Shown: positions 17,572 through 26,339 of the stretch, piece by piece | Position numbering within the stretch: position 1 is the stretch's first letter | Layout of the letters: each line of letters starts with the position of its first letter | Assembly (NCBI GenBank): GCA_029855935.1 | Contig: JAGSHN010000011.1 | Span: 1 to 54,201 of the forward strand | Reading direction: 5' to 3' | Origin: Candidatus Thorarchaeota archaeon | GTDB lineage: Archaea; Asgardarchaeota; Thorarchaeia; Thorarchaeales; Thorarchaeaceae | DNA: 54,201 nucleotides | Made by a program: the position numbers and the translations under genes | Notes under the pieces: model-generated | What the model saw: only the letters and a program-made list of their open reading frames with translations | Told to the model about the DNA's origin: nothing | The model's database searches: none

Positions 17572-19002
17572 TCACTCAACCGGCCAGCGTGGTCCTATCT
17601 CGATGCGTGCCCTCTCAAGGAGCTCCTCACTGTGTCGGCTGGCCCGTTCGAGCAGTGACTCCTCATCAATGGTTGTGAGCCGCCTGTCTCGCATCAGGAC
17701 CCTCCCGTCCACAATGACGGTGTCGACATAGTGGCCACAGCCTGCGTAGACGAGATTCGACAGCGGGTTGGTATTGGGCGAGAGTCCGACCTGACGCATG
17801 TCGACCGTGATGATGTCAGCCCTCTTCCCCGGTTCGAGCGAGCGCACGCTGTCGGCTATGCCCATCGCCCGCGCACCGCCCAGCGTCGCCAGCTCGAGGA
17901 CAGTCTCGGCATTCATCGCGGTCGGGTCAACAGTCACGGGCTTGTGGATCAGTGCTGCAAGGCGCATCTCCCTGATGAGGTCGTAGGTGTTGTTGCTCGG
18001 TCCCCCGTCACAGCCCAACGAGACGTGGACCCCCTCCCTCAGCATCAACGGGACCTTGGCAATACCCGACGCGAGCTTCAGGTTCGATGCCGGGCAATGA
18101 GAGATGTGGCAGCCGTGTCGGGCAAGGACGGGAATCTCTCTGTCCTCGAAGTGGATGCCGTGGGCGAAGACCATCTCTGGTCGTAGCAGCCCCAGCGAGT
18201 CTGCAAAGGAGGTCAGGTTCTCGAAGCCACGCTCCTTCACATAGCGAACATCGTTGACGACCTCTCCAAGATGCATTGTCATTCGGGTGCCTCTCTCCTC
18301 GACCTGTCGGACTACCTCTCTGAACAGCTCGTCGCTCACAGCGCCAAGGGATCTCAGTCCATACCACACCTGTATTCTGCCGTCAGCCGCACCGTGCCAT
18401 CTCCGGTACATCTGGTCGGTCTCTCTGAGGCAGTCGTCGGCGTCCTCCACCATCCCGGGATACATTATGTCCGGGCTGTCGGCGTATCCTGTGGAGTCCA
18501 TCACTATCTTCGACAGCGCTGCACGCATACCGACTCTCTCGACTGTCCTCGCGATGCCGTCAAAGCCGTATCTGGAGTGGATCATACACTCGATGAAGGA
18601 TGTCGTCCCAGTCTTGATCATCTCGGCCATACACAACTCTGCAGAGACCTGACCATCCTCTCTTGTGAAGTTGCCCTGCAACACCCACACATAGTTCTTC
18701 AGCCAGTCCACAAGGGCGACATCGTCAGCACAACCGCGGATCAGCGCCTGCGCGAGATGGACGTGAGTGTCGATGAGGCCGGGCATCACGAGGTGGCCGC
18801 GTGCATCGATGATCGTGTCCGCACCGTGGATGTCGAGCTGGTCTGCGGATCCAACGTAACGTATGATGTTGCCCTCCACATAGACGGCCCCATCACGGAA
18901 TATCCTTCGTGCCTCGTCCATCGTCACGACATAGCCGTTGCGTATCAGTATCGAGCTGTCCGGCACACTCTCACATCCTCGGAGGCCTGAGAGCGTCCTC
19001 AT
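17572..19002 (-). CDS. TRZ/ATZ-type amidohydrolase, MTA/SAH deaminase-like
   Basis: A 476-residue metal-dependent hydrolase. Motifs in order: PGLIDTHVHL (H80, H82), TMHLGEV, FAHGIHF, HCPASNLKLASG and LGCDGGPSNN (catalytic Asp), the series found in 5'-methylthioadenosine/S-adenosylhomocysteine deaminases and relatives. Members deaminate purine or triazine rings using one metal ion. The ATG at 19002 is used; GTG at 18966, preceded by GAGG, is an equally good start and removes an atypical N-terminus. It is not visibly in an operon; its end lies 68 nt from the converging permease gene. Confidence 0.85.
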   Translation of the reverse strand: MRTLSGLRGCESVPDSSILIRNGYVVTMDEARRIFRDGAVYVEGNIIRYVGSADQLDIHGADTIIDARGHLVMPGLIDTHVHLAQALIRGCADDVALVDWLKNYVWVLQGNFTREDGQVSAELCMAEMIKTGTTSFIECMIHSRYGFDGIARTVERVGMRAALSKIVMDSTGYADSPDIMYPGMVEDADDCLRETDQMYRRWHGAADGRIQVWYGLRSLGAVSDELFREVVRQVEERGTRMTMHLGEVVNDVRYVKERGFENLTSFADSLGLLRPEMVFAHGIHFEDREIPVLARHGCHISHCPASNLKLASGIAKVPLMLREGVHVSLGCDGGPSNNTYDLIREMRLAALIHKPVTVDPTAMNAETVLELATLGGARAMGIADSVRSLEPGKRADIITVDMRQVGLSPNTNPLSNLVYAGCGHYVDTVIVDGRVLMRDRRLTTIDEESLLERASRHSEELLERARIEIGPRWPVE

Positions 19003-19064
19003 CGCTCAGTGAAAAGTCGTTCGCTGGCCATGACATGTACTGTTCGTGTTGATAGACACTGACT

Positions 19065-20843
19065 CTATGCCTCATCCGTCAAGGGAAGCCGGACGCAGAC
19101 GCGTAGGCCCTTCTCCGGCTCACCCTCCACCCGGTCTGAGACAATGATGTCCCCGCCGTATCGCTTCACTATTCTCCAGACGAGATGCAGCCCCACGCCA
19201 CCGTATCGTCGGTGTGGGTCGAACAGGTCGCGCTTCTTGGAGTCTGACAGACCCGGGCCGTTGTCAGTGACGCAGAGCAGGAACATCGAGTTGAGCCGCC
19301 TACCCGAGATCCAGACGCGTTTGTCGTCGGCGGGATTGTGCTTGACGGCGTTCTCCAGGATATTCCGCAGCATCTGGCCGAGAGCGTTGTCGGCAAGCAC
19401 CATCACTCTCTCAGGCATCTCCTCGATTGTCGGCATCACGCCCAGTTGTTTCTGGACGAGGTCACACTCCATCTTCAGCACAGCAGATAGATTGACTGGA
19501 CCTTGAGATGCGGACCCCACTGCCTCGGTCCTTCTCACCTTCGATATGATCTCAAGGCAACGATTGACCCCGTCTCGGATGTACGCGCGTGCCACATCGG
19601 TGTCATCTGGACTTGGCCGCGACTCAAGCATGTCCGCACCCATCAGCACGAGCTGAAGCTGATTGCCCACGTCGTGCATCAGCAGGTCGAGCAGGAACTG
19701 AGCCTCCATCCTGGCCTCTATCAACTGCGATATGTCCGTGACAACTGTCAGCGTCCCGGTGTACCCGCCCTCAAGATCGTAGAGCGGTGACACGGACAGC
19801 AGCACAGGAATCCTCCGACCAAGCCGGGTGATCAGTTTGGCCTCGTATAGTTCTGACATGCCAGCCGTGTGACGTCGGCGCAGGTCGAACATCTGTGGGG
19901 AGCTCCATCCAGCGATTATGTCGGACGCCGGCTGGCCGACAAGGTCGTCCGGGCTATCGTATTCCAGCATCTCGCACAGTGATGTGTTCACCAGTGTGAT
20001 CGTGTTCTGGGCATCCTCGACGAATATCCCTGAGAGCATGGTCTCTATGAGGGTCCGGTACTTGCGCTCACTCTCCTCCAGCCTGCGCCGGCTCTCAACC
20101 TCGGAGCTGATGTCGATGAGGTGGGCCACGGAATATGGCTCTCCGTCCCTTCCGATGAGGGAGGTGCTGTGCACTCTGAGCGTGGAGTACGAGCCGTCAG
20201 CGCGCTGGACGCGGAACTCGTAGACAGGCGTCACGTCCGCCCTCTCAAGACGCAAGCGGTACCGGTTGGCCACTATCCCTCGGTCGTCCGGATGAATATA
20301 GTGTCTGAAGTCGACACCCACTATGTCCTCACGGGGCACGCCGATGATCTCGGAGAAGCGATGGTTTGCGTAGACAACACGGAACTCCTTGTTGGCTATC
20401 ACAACGCCGACATCAGACCCCTCAGCCAGAATGTGATAGATCGACTCTCTGCCCACAGGCATCTCGTTCTCGTCAGACACCATTGTCAGGTCCAGAAGAG
20501 CCACCGTCAGCAGTCCGTCCTCACCTGGCTCTCCAGCGAGGACCAGAAGAGGTCGTGCCAGACCCCCTGTCATCAGATGGGCCCTGATTGACGTTCCCGC
20601 TGCCGGGGGCGGTTTCTGTGTCAGAAACGCACGCACTCTCTCCCGTTCGTCCGCCTCGAAGAAGCCGAGTAGGGTCCTGCCCGGCCTCTCCATCCCCAGA
20701 AGTCTCTGCGCAGCCCTGTTGGTCTGTTGGATGACAAGGTCTTGGTCGAGCCTGATGAGGGCGATTGGAATCTCCTCACAGGATAGAGAGAAGGAATTGC
20801 TGGTTTCGGCGCTCCCTGGGGAGCCTTCCTGTCTGTCGTTCAA
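19065..20843 (-). CDS. Soluble PAS-domain sensor histidine kinase
   Basis: A 592-residue protein without transmembrane helices. About three PAS domains fill residues 15-380 (for example ANHRFSEIIGVPREDIVG and the NTSLCEMLEYDSPDDLVG segment). The kinase part has LLMHDVGNQLQ as H-box, LRNILENAVKHNP as N-box, VTDNGPGLSD as G1 and GGVGLHLVWRIVKRYGG as G2, so it should be active. The H-box with HDVGNQLQ is the form common in archaeal kinases. No response regulator is nearby. Signals sensed by the PAS domains are unknown. Confidence 0.88.
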   Translation of the reverse strand: MNDRQEGSPGSAETSNSFSLSCEEIPIALIRLDQDLVIQQTNRAAQRLLGMERPGRTLLGFFEADERERVRAFLTQKPPPAAGTSIRAHLMTGGLARPLLVLAGEPGEDGLLTVALLDLTMVSDENEMPVGRESIYHILAEGSDVGVVIANKEFRVVYANHRFSEIIGVPREDIVGVDFRHYIHPDDRGIVANRYRLRLERADVTPVYEFRVQRADGSYSTLRVHSTSLIGRDGEPYSVAHLIDISSEVESRRRLEESERKYRTLIETMLSGIFVEDAQNTITLVNTSLCEMLEYDSPDDLVGQPASDIIAGWSSPQMFDLRRRHTAGMSELYEAKLITRLGRRIPVLLSVSPLYDLEGGYTGTLTVVTDISQLIEARMEAQFLLDLLMHDVGNQLQLVLMGADMLESRPSPDDTDVARAYIRDGVNRCLEIISKVRRTEAVGSASQGPVNLSAVLKMECDLVQKQLGVMPTIEEMPERVMVLADNALGQMLRNILENAVKHNPADDKRVWISGRRLNSMFLLCVTDNGPGLSDSKKRDLFDPHRRYGGVGLHLVWRIVKRYGGDIIVSDRVEGEPEKGLRVCVRLPLTDEA

Positions 20844-20992
20844 GGCGGTCTAGACCTGTTGTGATTGATCAGCCAGTTGGTGTAGTGGTGGAAGCGCAAT
20901 AGAGGGGTTGACTGTTGATGCATTTCATTTAGATTTTTCTAGACTCCGAAGTGGCATCACCCAGAGTCTTGTGGCCAGTCCTTGGCCCGGGC

Positions 20993-21005
20993 AATACCTT
21001 AAAGT
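20993..21005 (+). promoter_or_regulatory. TATA-like box of the AOR operon
   Basis: TACCTTAAAG about 50 nt before the ferredoxin ATG at 21053 is the best TATA-like element; it implies a leader of about 25 nt with a GGAG-type ribosome binding site. Confidence 0.4.
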
Positions 21006-21052
21006 GGCTCCTGTGGACGAAGAGAGGCCCACGTGAGCAGGAGCAGAATGAT

Positions 21053-21541
21053 ATGGCCCAATTCCTGATAGTCGACGTTCATCGATGCACTGGTTGCAGG
21101 AACTGTGAGCTTGCGTGTTCCGTACGCAACAGGAACACCTTCTCTCCGGCTCTGGCCCGAATCCGCGTGGTGCGAGACGAGGCACGAGGCCTTGTCGTTC
21201 CTGTGGTGTGCCTGCAGTGTGAGGAGCCCCTGTGTCGTGACGCCTGCCCAGTTGGGGCGATAGTCGAGGGTGTCTCAGGAGTACTGACAGTCAATCAGGA
21301 TCTGTGCATCGGCTGCGGAAACTGCGTGACGGCCTGTGTCTACGGCGGGATAGTCCTTGAGCCAGTTTCCCGCAGGGCCATCAAGTGTGACCTCTGTGGT
21401 GGCGACCCTGCCTGTGTGGAGGCCTGTGAGTACGGTGCGCTCACAGTGGGCGACAGTGCATCGACAGACCGTGCCGACCGTGCCAGGGGAATGAGTCCTG
21501 TGCTCAGGGAGTACGGGTTGGTGACGGAGGTGCGAGAGTGA
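21053..21541 (+). CDS. Ferredoxin-like electron-transfer subunit of AOR operon
   Basis: A protein of 162 residues from ATG 21053 (MAQFLIVDVHRCTGC), with GGAG upstream; the longer frame from 20951 includes promoter sequence. Cysteine motifs CTGCRNCELAC, CLQCEEPLCRDAC, CIGCGNCVTAC and CDLCGGDPACVEAC predict four 4Fe-4S clusters, as in CooF/HycB-type subunits. It overlaps the following oxidoreductase gene by 4 nt (GTGA), so translation is coupled and it is probably its redox partner. Confidence 0.88.
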   Translation: MAQFLIVDVHRCTGCRNCELACSVRNRNTFSPALARIRVVRDEARGLVVPVVCLQCEEPLCRDACPVGAIVEGVSGVLTVNQDLCIGCGNCVTACVYGGIVLEPVSRRAIKCDLCGGDPACVEACEYGALTVGDSASTDRADRARGMSPVLREYGLVTEVRE

Positions 21542-23472
21542 CGTTCTCATACGGCGGCTACGCTGGCAGGTATGCTGAGGTGGACCTGACCGCTGGACGC
21601 GTACACGTGAGAGAGATGGAGCGCGAGTGGGCCCGGTTGTGTCTTGGCGGTACGGGTGTCGCTGCAAAGATACTGTGGGAACGCACTGGCCCGCAGACAG
21701 ACCCGCTTGGTCCTGACAATGTCTTAGTCGTCGGCACCGGGCCGCTGACGGGCGTGATGTTCTCTCCTGCAGGTAGGATGATGTTCGCCTCGAAGAGCCC
21801 GCTCACGGGCATATGGGGTGAGAGTCACGTTGGTGGGTTCTTCGGCCCCGAGATGAAGTATGCCGGCTTCGACTTCGTCATCGTCACGGGTAGGTCGCCC
21901 AGGCCGGTCTATCTACTGCTTCAGGACGGTGAGGCAGAGCTCCGCGATGCTCACCATCTCTGGGGGCGAGAGACGGGTGAGACGACGCAGATGATCCGTG
22001 AGGAGATTGCGGACCCCACTGTGAAGACCGCCGTCATCGGCCCAGCCGGAGAGAACGGGGTGTTGTACGGCTGCATCATTGTCGATCAGTATCGTGCTGC
22101 CGGCAGGACCGGGATGGGCACAGTGATGGGGTCGAAGAACCTCAAGGCCATAGCGGCAACGGGCTCGCTACCAATCGAGGCTCACGATATGGAACGCTAT
22201 CTTGAGGCGAATGGGCAGGAGATGGAGAGGCTGCGCGACCCTCTGTGGACGGACTCACTGGCCTCTCTCAGAAAGTACGGCACGACAGACCTTGTGGCCA
22301 TAATCAACGAGATCGGACGGCTGCCGACAAAGAACCACTGGACGGGATACTTCGAGCACGCGGAGGACATCGGCCCCGAGGTGATCGCAGAGCGCTATCG
22401 CCTCACTCAGGAGGCCTGCTATGGCTGTGCCATCGGCTGCAAGTATGTGTACCGTGTCCGTGGTGGACGTTTTGCCGGTGGTCCTGCTGGTGGCCCCGAG
22501 TACGAGACGATAATGGCATTTGGCTCAAACTGTCTGAACAACGACATCGAGTCCGTGATGTATCTGGGTCACCGTTGCGATCAGCTCGGAATGGACACAA
22601 TCTCGTGCGGCAAGAGTATCAGCTTCGCGATGGAGCTCTGGGAGAAGGGCATCCTCGGACCGGACGACACGGACGGTCTGAGTCTAGAGTGGGGCAACGT
22701 CGACACGATGACAGAGCTTGTGGAGCGGATTGCGAGGCGTGAGGGTCATCTCGCCACCCTGCTCGCTCAGGGTACCCGGCGGGCTGCGGAGGTCATCGGT
22801 GGAGATGCTTGGAGATACGCCATTCACTGTAAGGGCCTTGAGGCGTCGGGACAGGACCCACGGGCTCATCAGTCAGTTGGGCTGACCTATGCGACGAACG
22901 TCCGTGGTGCGGACCATCTGCGCAGTCTGTCCAGCCTTGAGGAGCTGGGCTATCCTGAGATTGTGATCAAGAGGTTTGGCAGAGAGAAGGCGGATGAGAT
23001 ACTCAACATAATGTCGCCGAAATACAAGGGCGAGCTCATCTGGGACATGGAGAACCTCTATGCTGTGGTCGACTCCGCCGTCATCTGCAAGTATGGCACC
23101 ATGTGGCCTCCCGTCTACTACTATGAGACCTTCGCCAACGTTCTGCCCCCGTTGACAGGGATGAGCGAGTGGGGCGACGTGAGATACGTAATCGACGCAG
23201 GGCGGAGGATATCGCACCTGCGGAGGGCATACAATCATCGTCTTGGCATCACGCGAGAGGACGAGACTCTCCCGCACAGGTTGTTGAAGGAGCCGATGCC
23301 CACAGGTCCGGCGAAGGGCGGTCTGCCCGATCTTGATCAGATGCTGGACGAGTACTACGAGTTCAGAGGATGCGACCCCAAGACCGGACTGCCACGGAGG
23401 GACAGGCTGGAACAACTCGGCCTTGGGTTCGTCGCGGAGGAGCTCGCCACGATGGGCCTCCTCGCAGGATGA
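21538..23472 (+). CDS. Aldehyde:ferredoxin oxidoreductase family, tungsten-type
   Basis: A 644-residue enzyme. The N-terminal SYGGYAGRYAEVDLTAG and MMFASKSPLTGIWGESHVGG region form the tungstopterin-binding part; C294, C297, C301 (CYGCAIGC) and C517 (DSAVICKYG) are the expected 4Fe-4S ligands, with the fourth Cys far downstream as in Pyrococcus AOR. Such enzymes oxidise aldehydes to acids, or reduce acids, with ferredoxin. The exact substrate subfamily is not evident. It starts at GTG 21538 overlapping the ferredoxin stop and is followed by a PreA-like gene 67 nt downstream. Confidence 0.9.
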   Translation: MTFSYGGYAGRYAEVDLTAGRVHVREMEREWARLCLGGTGVAAKILWERTGPQTDPLGPDNVLVVGTGPLTGVMFSPAGRMMFASKSPLTGIWGESHVGGFFGPEMKYAGFDFVIVTGRSPRPVYLLLQDGEAELRDAHHLWGRETGETTQMIREEIADPTVKTAVIGPAGENGVLYGCIIVDQYRAAGRTGMGTVMGSKNLKAIAATGSLPIEAHDMERYLEANGQEMERLRDPLWTDSLASLRKYGTTDLVAIINEIGRLPTKNHWTGYFEHAEDIGPEVIAERYRLTQEACYGCAIGCKYVYRVRGGRFAGGPAGGPEYETIMAFGSNCLNNDIESVMYLGHRCDQLGMDTISCGKSISFAMELWEKGILGPDDTDGLSLEWGNVDTMTELVERIARREGHLATLLAQGTRRAAEVIGGDAWRYAIHCKGLEASGQDPRAHQSVGLTYATNVRGADHLRSLSSLEELGYPEIVIKRFGREKADEILNIMSPKYKGELIWDMENLYAVVDSAVICKYGTMWPPVYYYETFANVLPPLTGMSEWGDVRYVIDAGRRISHLRRAYNHRLGITREDETLPHRLLKEPMPTGPAKGGLPDLDQMLDEYYEFRGCDPKTGLPRRDRLEQLGLGFVAEELATMGLLAG

Positions 23473-23539
23473 GCCTGTCAGGGAGCGGGCAGTGACCACA
23501 GGAGGGACACGTACAGATGGATGAGCGAATGAGAGGTGG

Positions 23540-24640
23540 ATGGCAGTGCGCGACCTCAGTGTTGAGATAGCCGGCATCAGTTTCCGCAATCCGGTCCTGA
23601 CGGCCGCGGGACCCTTGTCACGTGATGGGATGACGCTGCTTGAGGCCGCACATCACGGCGCTGGGGGTCTTGTGGCGAAGACGGTGAGCGTGAGACCAGC
23701 ACAGGTACCACGGCCGAACATGGCCGCACTTGGTCCCGGCCGTGTTCTCTCCCAGCGTGGGCTGTTGAACGCAGAGCTGTGGAGCGAGCTCCCGCTTGAA
23801 CGCTGGCTTGACCGCGAATACTCCATCGCACTTAGCTCGGGTCTGCCTGTGATTGCCAGTGTCGGCTACACACCGGAGGAGGCCAGCGAGGTTGCAGCAA
23901 AGGTGGAGCGGGCTGGAGTCCACGCGATAGAGTTCAGCACACACTACGTGGGACAGCATGTCGAGATTGCCAAGGCAATCCGGGAGGCCGTCGACATCCC
24001 GATATTTGCCAAGCTCAGTCCCTCCGTCGATGTCAGGAAGGTTGCCAAGTCGCTCGAGAAGTATGTCGATGCCTTTGTGGCCATCAACACGCTAGGTCCG
24101 TGCCTGAGGGTAGACATCGAGACCGGCCGACCGGTGTTGGGGAGCGACAACGGCTACGGCTGGCTGAGTGGCCCTGCTCTGAGGCCACTGGCTGTACGCT
24201 GTGTGGCGGACATCGCGTCGAGCGTGCGCAGACCCGTCATCGGTGTGGGTGGCGTCAGCAGTGGTGCTGATGCCATAGAGTTCCTTATGGTTGGTGCCTC
24301 TCTGGTCGAGGTCTGCACCGCTGCAATAATGAACGGGCCGACTGTGTACGGCCGCATAGCACAGGAGATTGTAGAATGGCTGGATGCTCACCAGTACGAG
24401 TCGTTGGCTGATGTGGTGGGAATGGCACTGCCTCACCTACGCAGGACCGAACAACGACACCCCCCGGCACGTATCGACCGTGAGCTCTGCACGCTCTGTG
24501 GCCTCTGTGAGAGGTCGTGTGTCTATGACGCGATCTCTATCGTTCGAGAACGCGGCACGATCGATGTTGATGCCGGACGTTGTACGGCCTGCGGCCTCTG
24601 CGTGTCTGTGTGTCCACATCGTGCGATAGAGCTCGGATAG
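23540..24640 (+). CDS. Dihydroorotate-dehydrogenase-like protein with ferredoxin domain (PreA-like)
   Basis: A 366-residue protein. Residues 1-305 form an FMN-binding TIM barrel of the DHOD superfamily (FRNPVLTAAGPLSRDG at the start, ViGVGGVSSGADAIEFLMVG near the phosphate-binding end). Residues 310-366 hold two 4Fe-4S motifs, CTLCGLCERSC and CTACGLCVSVC. This order matches PreA, the dihydropyrimidine dehydrogenase subunit, but the catalytic Cys loop is replaced by NTLGPCLRVD. Pyrimidine chemistry is therefore unproven. It likely forms part of the AOR electron-transfer operon. GTG at 23546 has a better-spaced AGGTGG and could be the true start. Confidence 0.8.
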   Translation: MAVRDLSVEIAGISFRNPVLTAAGPLSRDGMTLLEAAHHGAGGLVAKTVSVRPAQVPRPNMAALGPGRVLSQRGLLNAELWSELPLERWLDREYSIALSSGLPVIASVGYTPEEASEVAAKVERAGVHAIEFSTHYVGQHVEIAKAIREAVDIPIFAKLSPSVDVRKVAKSLEKYVDAFVAINTLGPCLRVDIETGRPVLGSDNGYGWLSGPALRPLAVRCVADIASSVRRPVIGVGGVSSGADAIEFLMVGASLVEVCTAAIMNGPTVYGRIAQEIVEWLDAHQYESLADVVGMALPHLRRTEQRHPPARIDRELCTLCGLCERSCVYDAISIVRERGTIDVDAGRCTACGLCVSVCPHRAIELG

Positions 24641-24641
24641 A

Positions 24642-25976
24642 CTAGACGAACAGTATGTCCTCCAGACCCACAGTGAGTCGCTCGGCACCGCTCTCTGTGA
24701 CCACATAGTCGTTCTCTATGCGTACACCACCAATGCCCTTCAGGTACAGGCCCGGCTCCATTGCCACAACGTGACCTCTCTCAAAGGTGCCCTCCTTTGC
24801 GTAGAAGCTCGGTAGCTCATGTACGTTCAGTCCAATACCGTGACCCAGCCCGTGAAGCATTCCCTCTGAGATCTTCGGGTCGAGCAGCTTTGCCCTGTAG
24901 CCGTACCTCTCCAGCGCCCTGAAGCAGGCCATGTTCACATCCTGAATCCGCACGCCGTCGCGGAGCGCGTCCGCCGCTGCGTCACTCGCCTCCTTGACTG
25001 CATCGAACATACGTCGGAGGTCGTTGTCAACATTGCCACGCACCACCGTGCGGGTCACATCCGCGACGTAGCGCAGGTCCTTCAGTCTTGGGAACACGTC
25101 TATGATTATCGGCACATCCGCACGAACAGGGTCTTCGGGTCGGCCTAGGTAGTGGAAGTCATAACCCTTCTCGCCAACTGCCACTATGGCATCCTCAGCC
25201 GACTCGGCTCTCTTCTCAATCAGAGTGTGGTCGAGCATGTTCTTCAGGCGTCCGACAGTCAGTGGGCTGCCCTCATACTCCAGCCTCCGATTGGCACCTA
25301 TCTCTGAGTCCTTGATCACCTCGACAATCTTGGAGACCGCCTCGATGGTGGCGTCAGCGGCCTTGCGGATTGTCTTCACCTCGTCGTCCGACTTGACAGC
25401 CCTCGCCTCTTCGAAGATATGCGGTAGCACTCTCACCTCGTAGCCCATCTTCTGCAGTGCGACAAGCGTGGATGCTGGGATGTGGTTTGGCACGGCAATC
25501 ACAGAGCCGTTGAACTCGTCGCGGAGCAGTGGCTCGAAGACCCACTCTGGCGCGTCAGCAATTCTCTTTCCCTCGACCATGTAGCGAACATAGATGTCTG
25601 ATGTATCGTAGGTCCTACGAATCCTGCTCTCCTTGACAACGCGCTCAAGGGTGTTGAGTCCGGTTGCGACGATTGTCTCCTCGCCTCGATTATGAAGACA
25701 GATGATGGTGTCTGGCGAGAGAAAACCGGTCAGCCAGAATATGTCCGGTATCTCAAAGCCGCTGCCCTGAAGGACTACGGCATCTACACCCTCATTCTCC
25801 AGAAGACGGTCCAGATCCTCCAGCACTCCAAGTTCCTCAAGTCGGGCTGGCTGTGCCACGATAAAAGTCTTCTTGACAGTGTTTCGCGATGTAGTGTCCC
25901 AGCCGACTGCGGCATTTGTGCTTTCGCCGCTTGTTGTAGATGGGCCGCCGAATCTCGCACTCTCCGTGTGGTTCAT
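24642..25976 (-). CDS. M24-family aminopeptidase (Xaa-Pro type)
   Basis: A protein of up to 444 residues of the creatinase/Xaa-Pro peptidase type. The N-terminal half is a creatinase-like domain (QGSGFEIPDIFWLTGF). The C-terminal pita-bread domain has IIIDVFPRLKDLRYVADVTR (metal Asp), MLHGLGHGIGLNVHE (His), VAMEPGLY and GVRIENDYVV (Glu ligands). The metal ligands seem complete. The N-terminal 32 residues after ATG 25976 are Ser/Thr-rich and not family-like, so GTG at 25877 (VKKTFIVAQPARLEEL) may be the real start. The gene converges on the PreA-like gene with 1 nt between their ends. Confidence 0.88.
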   Translation of the reverse strand: MNHTESARFGGPSTTSGESTNAAVGWDTTSRNTVKKTFIVAQPARLEELGVLEDLDRLLENEGVDAVVLQGSGFEIPDIFWLTGFLSPDTIICLHNRGEETIVATGLNTLERVVKESRIRRTYDTSDIYVRYMVEGKRIADAPEWVFEPLLRDEFNGSVIAVPNHIPASTLVALQKMGYEVRVLPHIFEEARAVKSDDEVKTIRKAADATIEAVSKIVEVIKDSEIGANRRLEYEGSPLTVGRLKNMLDHTLIEKRAESAEDAIVAVGEKGYDFHYLGRPEDPVRADVPIIIDVFPRLKDLRYVADVTRTVVRGNVDNDLRRMFDAVKEASDAAADALRDGVRIQDVNMACFRALERYGYRAKLLDPKISEGMLHGLGHGIGLNVHELPSFYAKEGTFERGHVVAMEPGLYLKGIGGVRIENDYVVTESGAERLTVGLEDILFV

Positions 25977-26339
25977 ACCGGGCGTCCGTGCCTAGGTAAT
26001 CCTCGAATCGGCCTCAAGAGAGGTTGTACAGACCATTTCTGGTCCCTCGCTGTTGCCTGCCGCCTCTCTCAGATCTACCATGTTTCCTACTCTGTAGCCG
26101 GGTTCAGTCAGGATGACAAGGTTTCGGAAACCTAGATCGTACTTCTCACTTCATTTTCAATCCACTCCCGTCCTAGAAGGTAGCGGAATTCGACACAACG
26201 TTATGGACGTGTGCGAAGTCGTGCCGAAGGCACAACCTGGGTCAGGCCCACAGAATTGCTGGATCACATACGCACCTCTTAGGCACGGACGATAGCCCCG
26301 GAGTGAGCAAGGTGAACGGAGAGATGGGGTGACGAATGA
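25977..26339. other. Non-coding flank of the AT-rich island
   Basis: No gene recognised. It contains a hairpin AGGTTT-CGG-AAACCT at 26119-26133 and a run of further hairpins from 26209 described separately. Base composition falls from GC-rich to AT-rich at about 26335. Confidence 0.4.
26209..26335 (+). other. Structured element, possibly a truncated group II intron end
   Basis: It starts GTGTGCG, which fits the GUGYG 5' end of group II introns, and contains GTGCC-GAA-GGCAC (26221-26233), CTGGG-TCAGG-CCCA, and CGCAC that can pair back to GTGTGCG. Later comes GTGAACGGAGAGATGGGGTGACG, similar in style to domain I joining segments. No maturase follows; the next sequence is the end of the PfkB gene. 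An unrelated structured RNA, or chance hairpins, are alternatives. Low confidence. Confidence 0.25.

Noticed and set aside
26153-26163. TTTTCAATCC resembling the start of the CRISPR repeat
   Set aside because: Only nine to ten bases match and the rest does not; no spacing pattern; chance.
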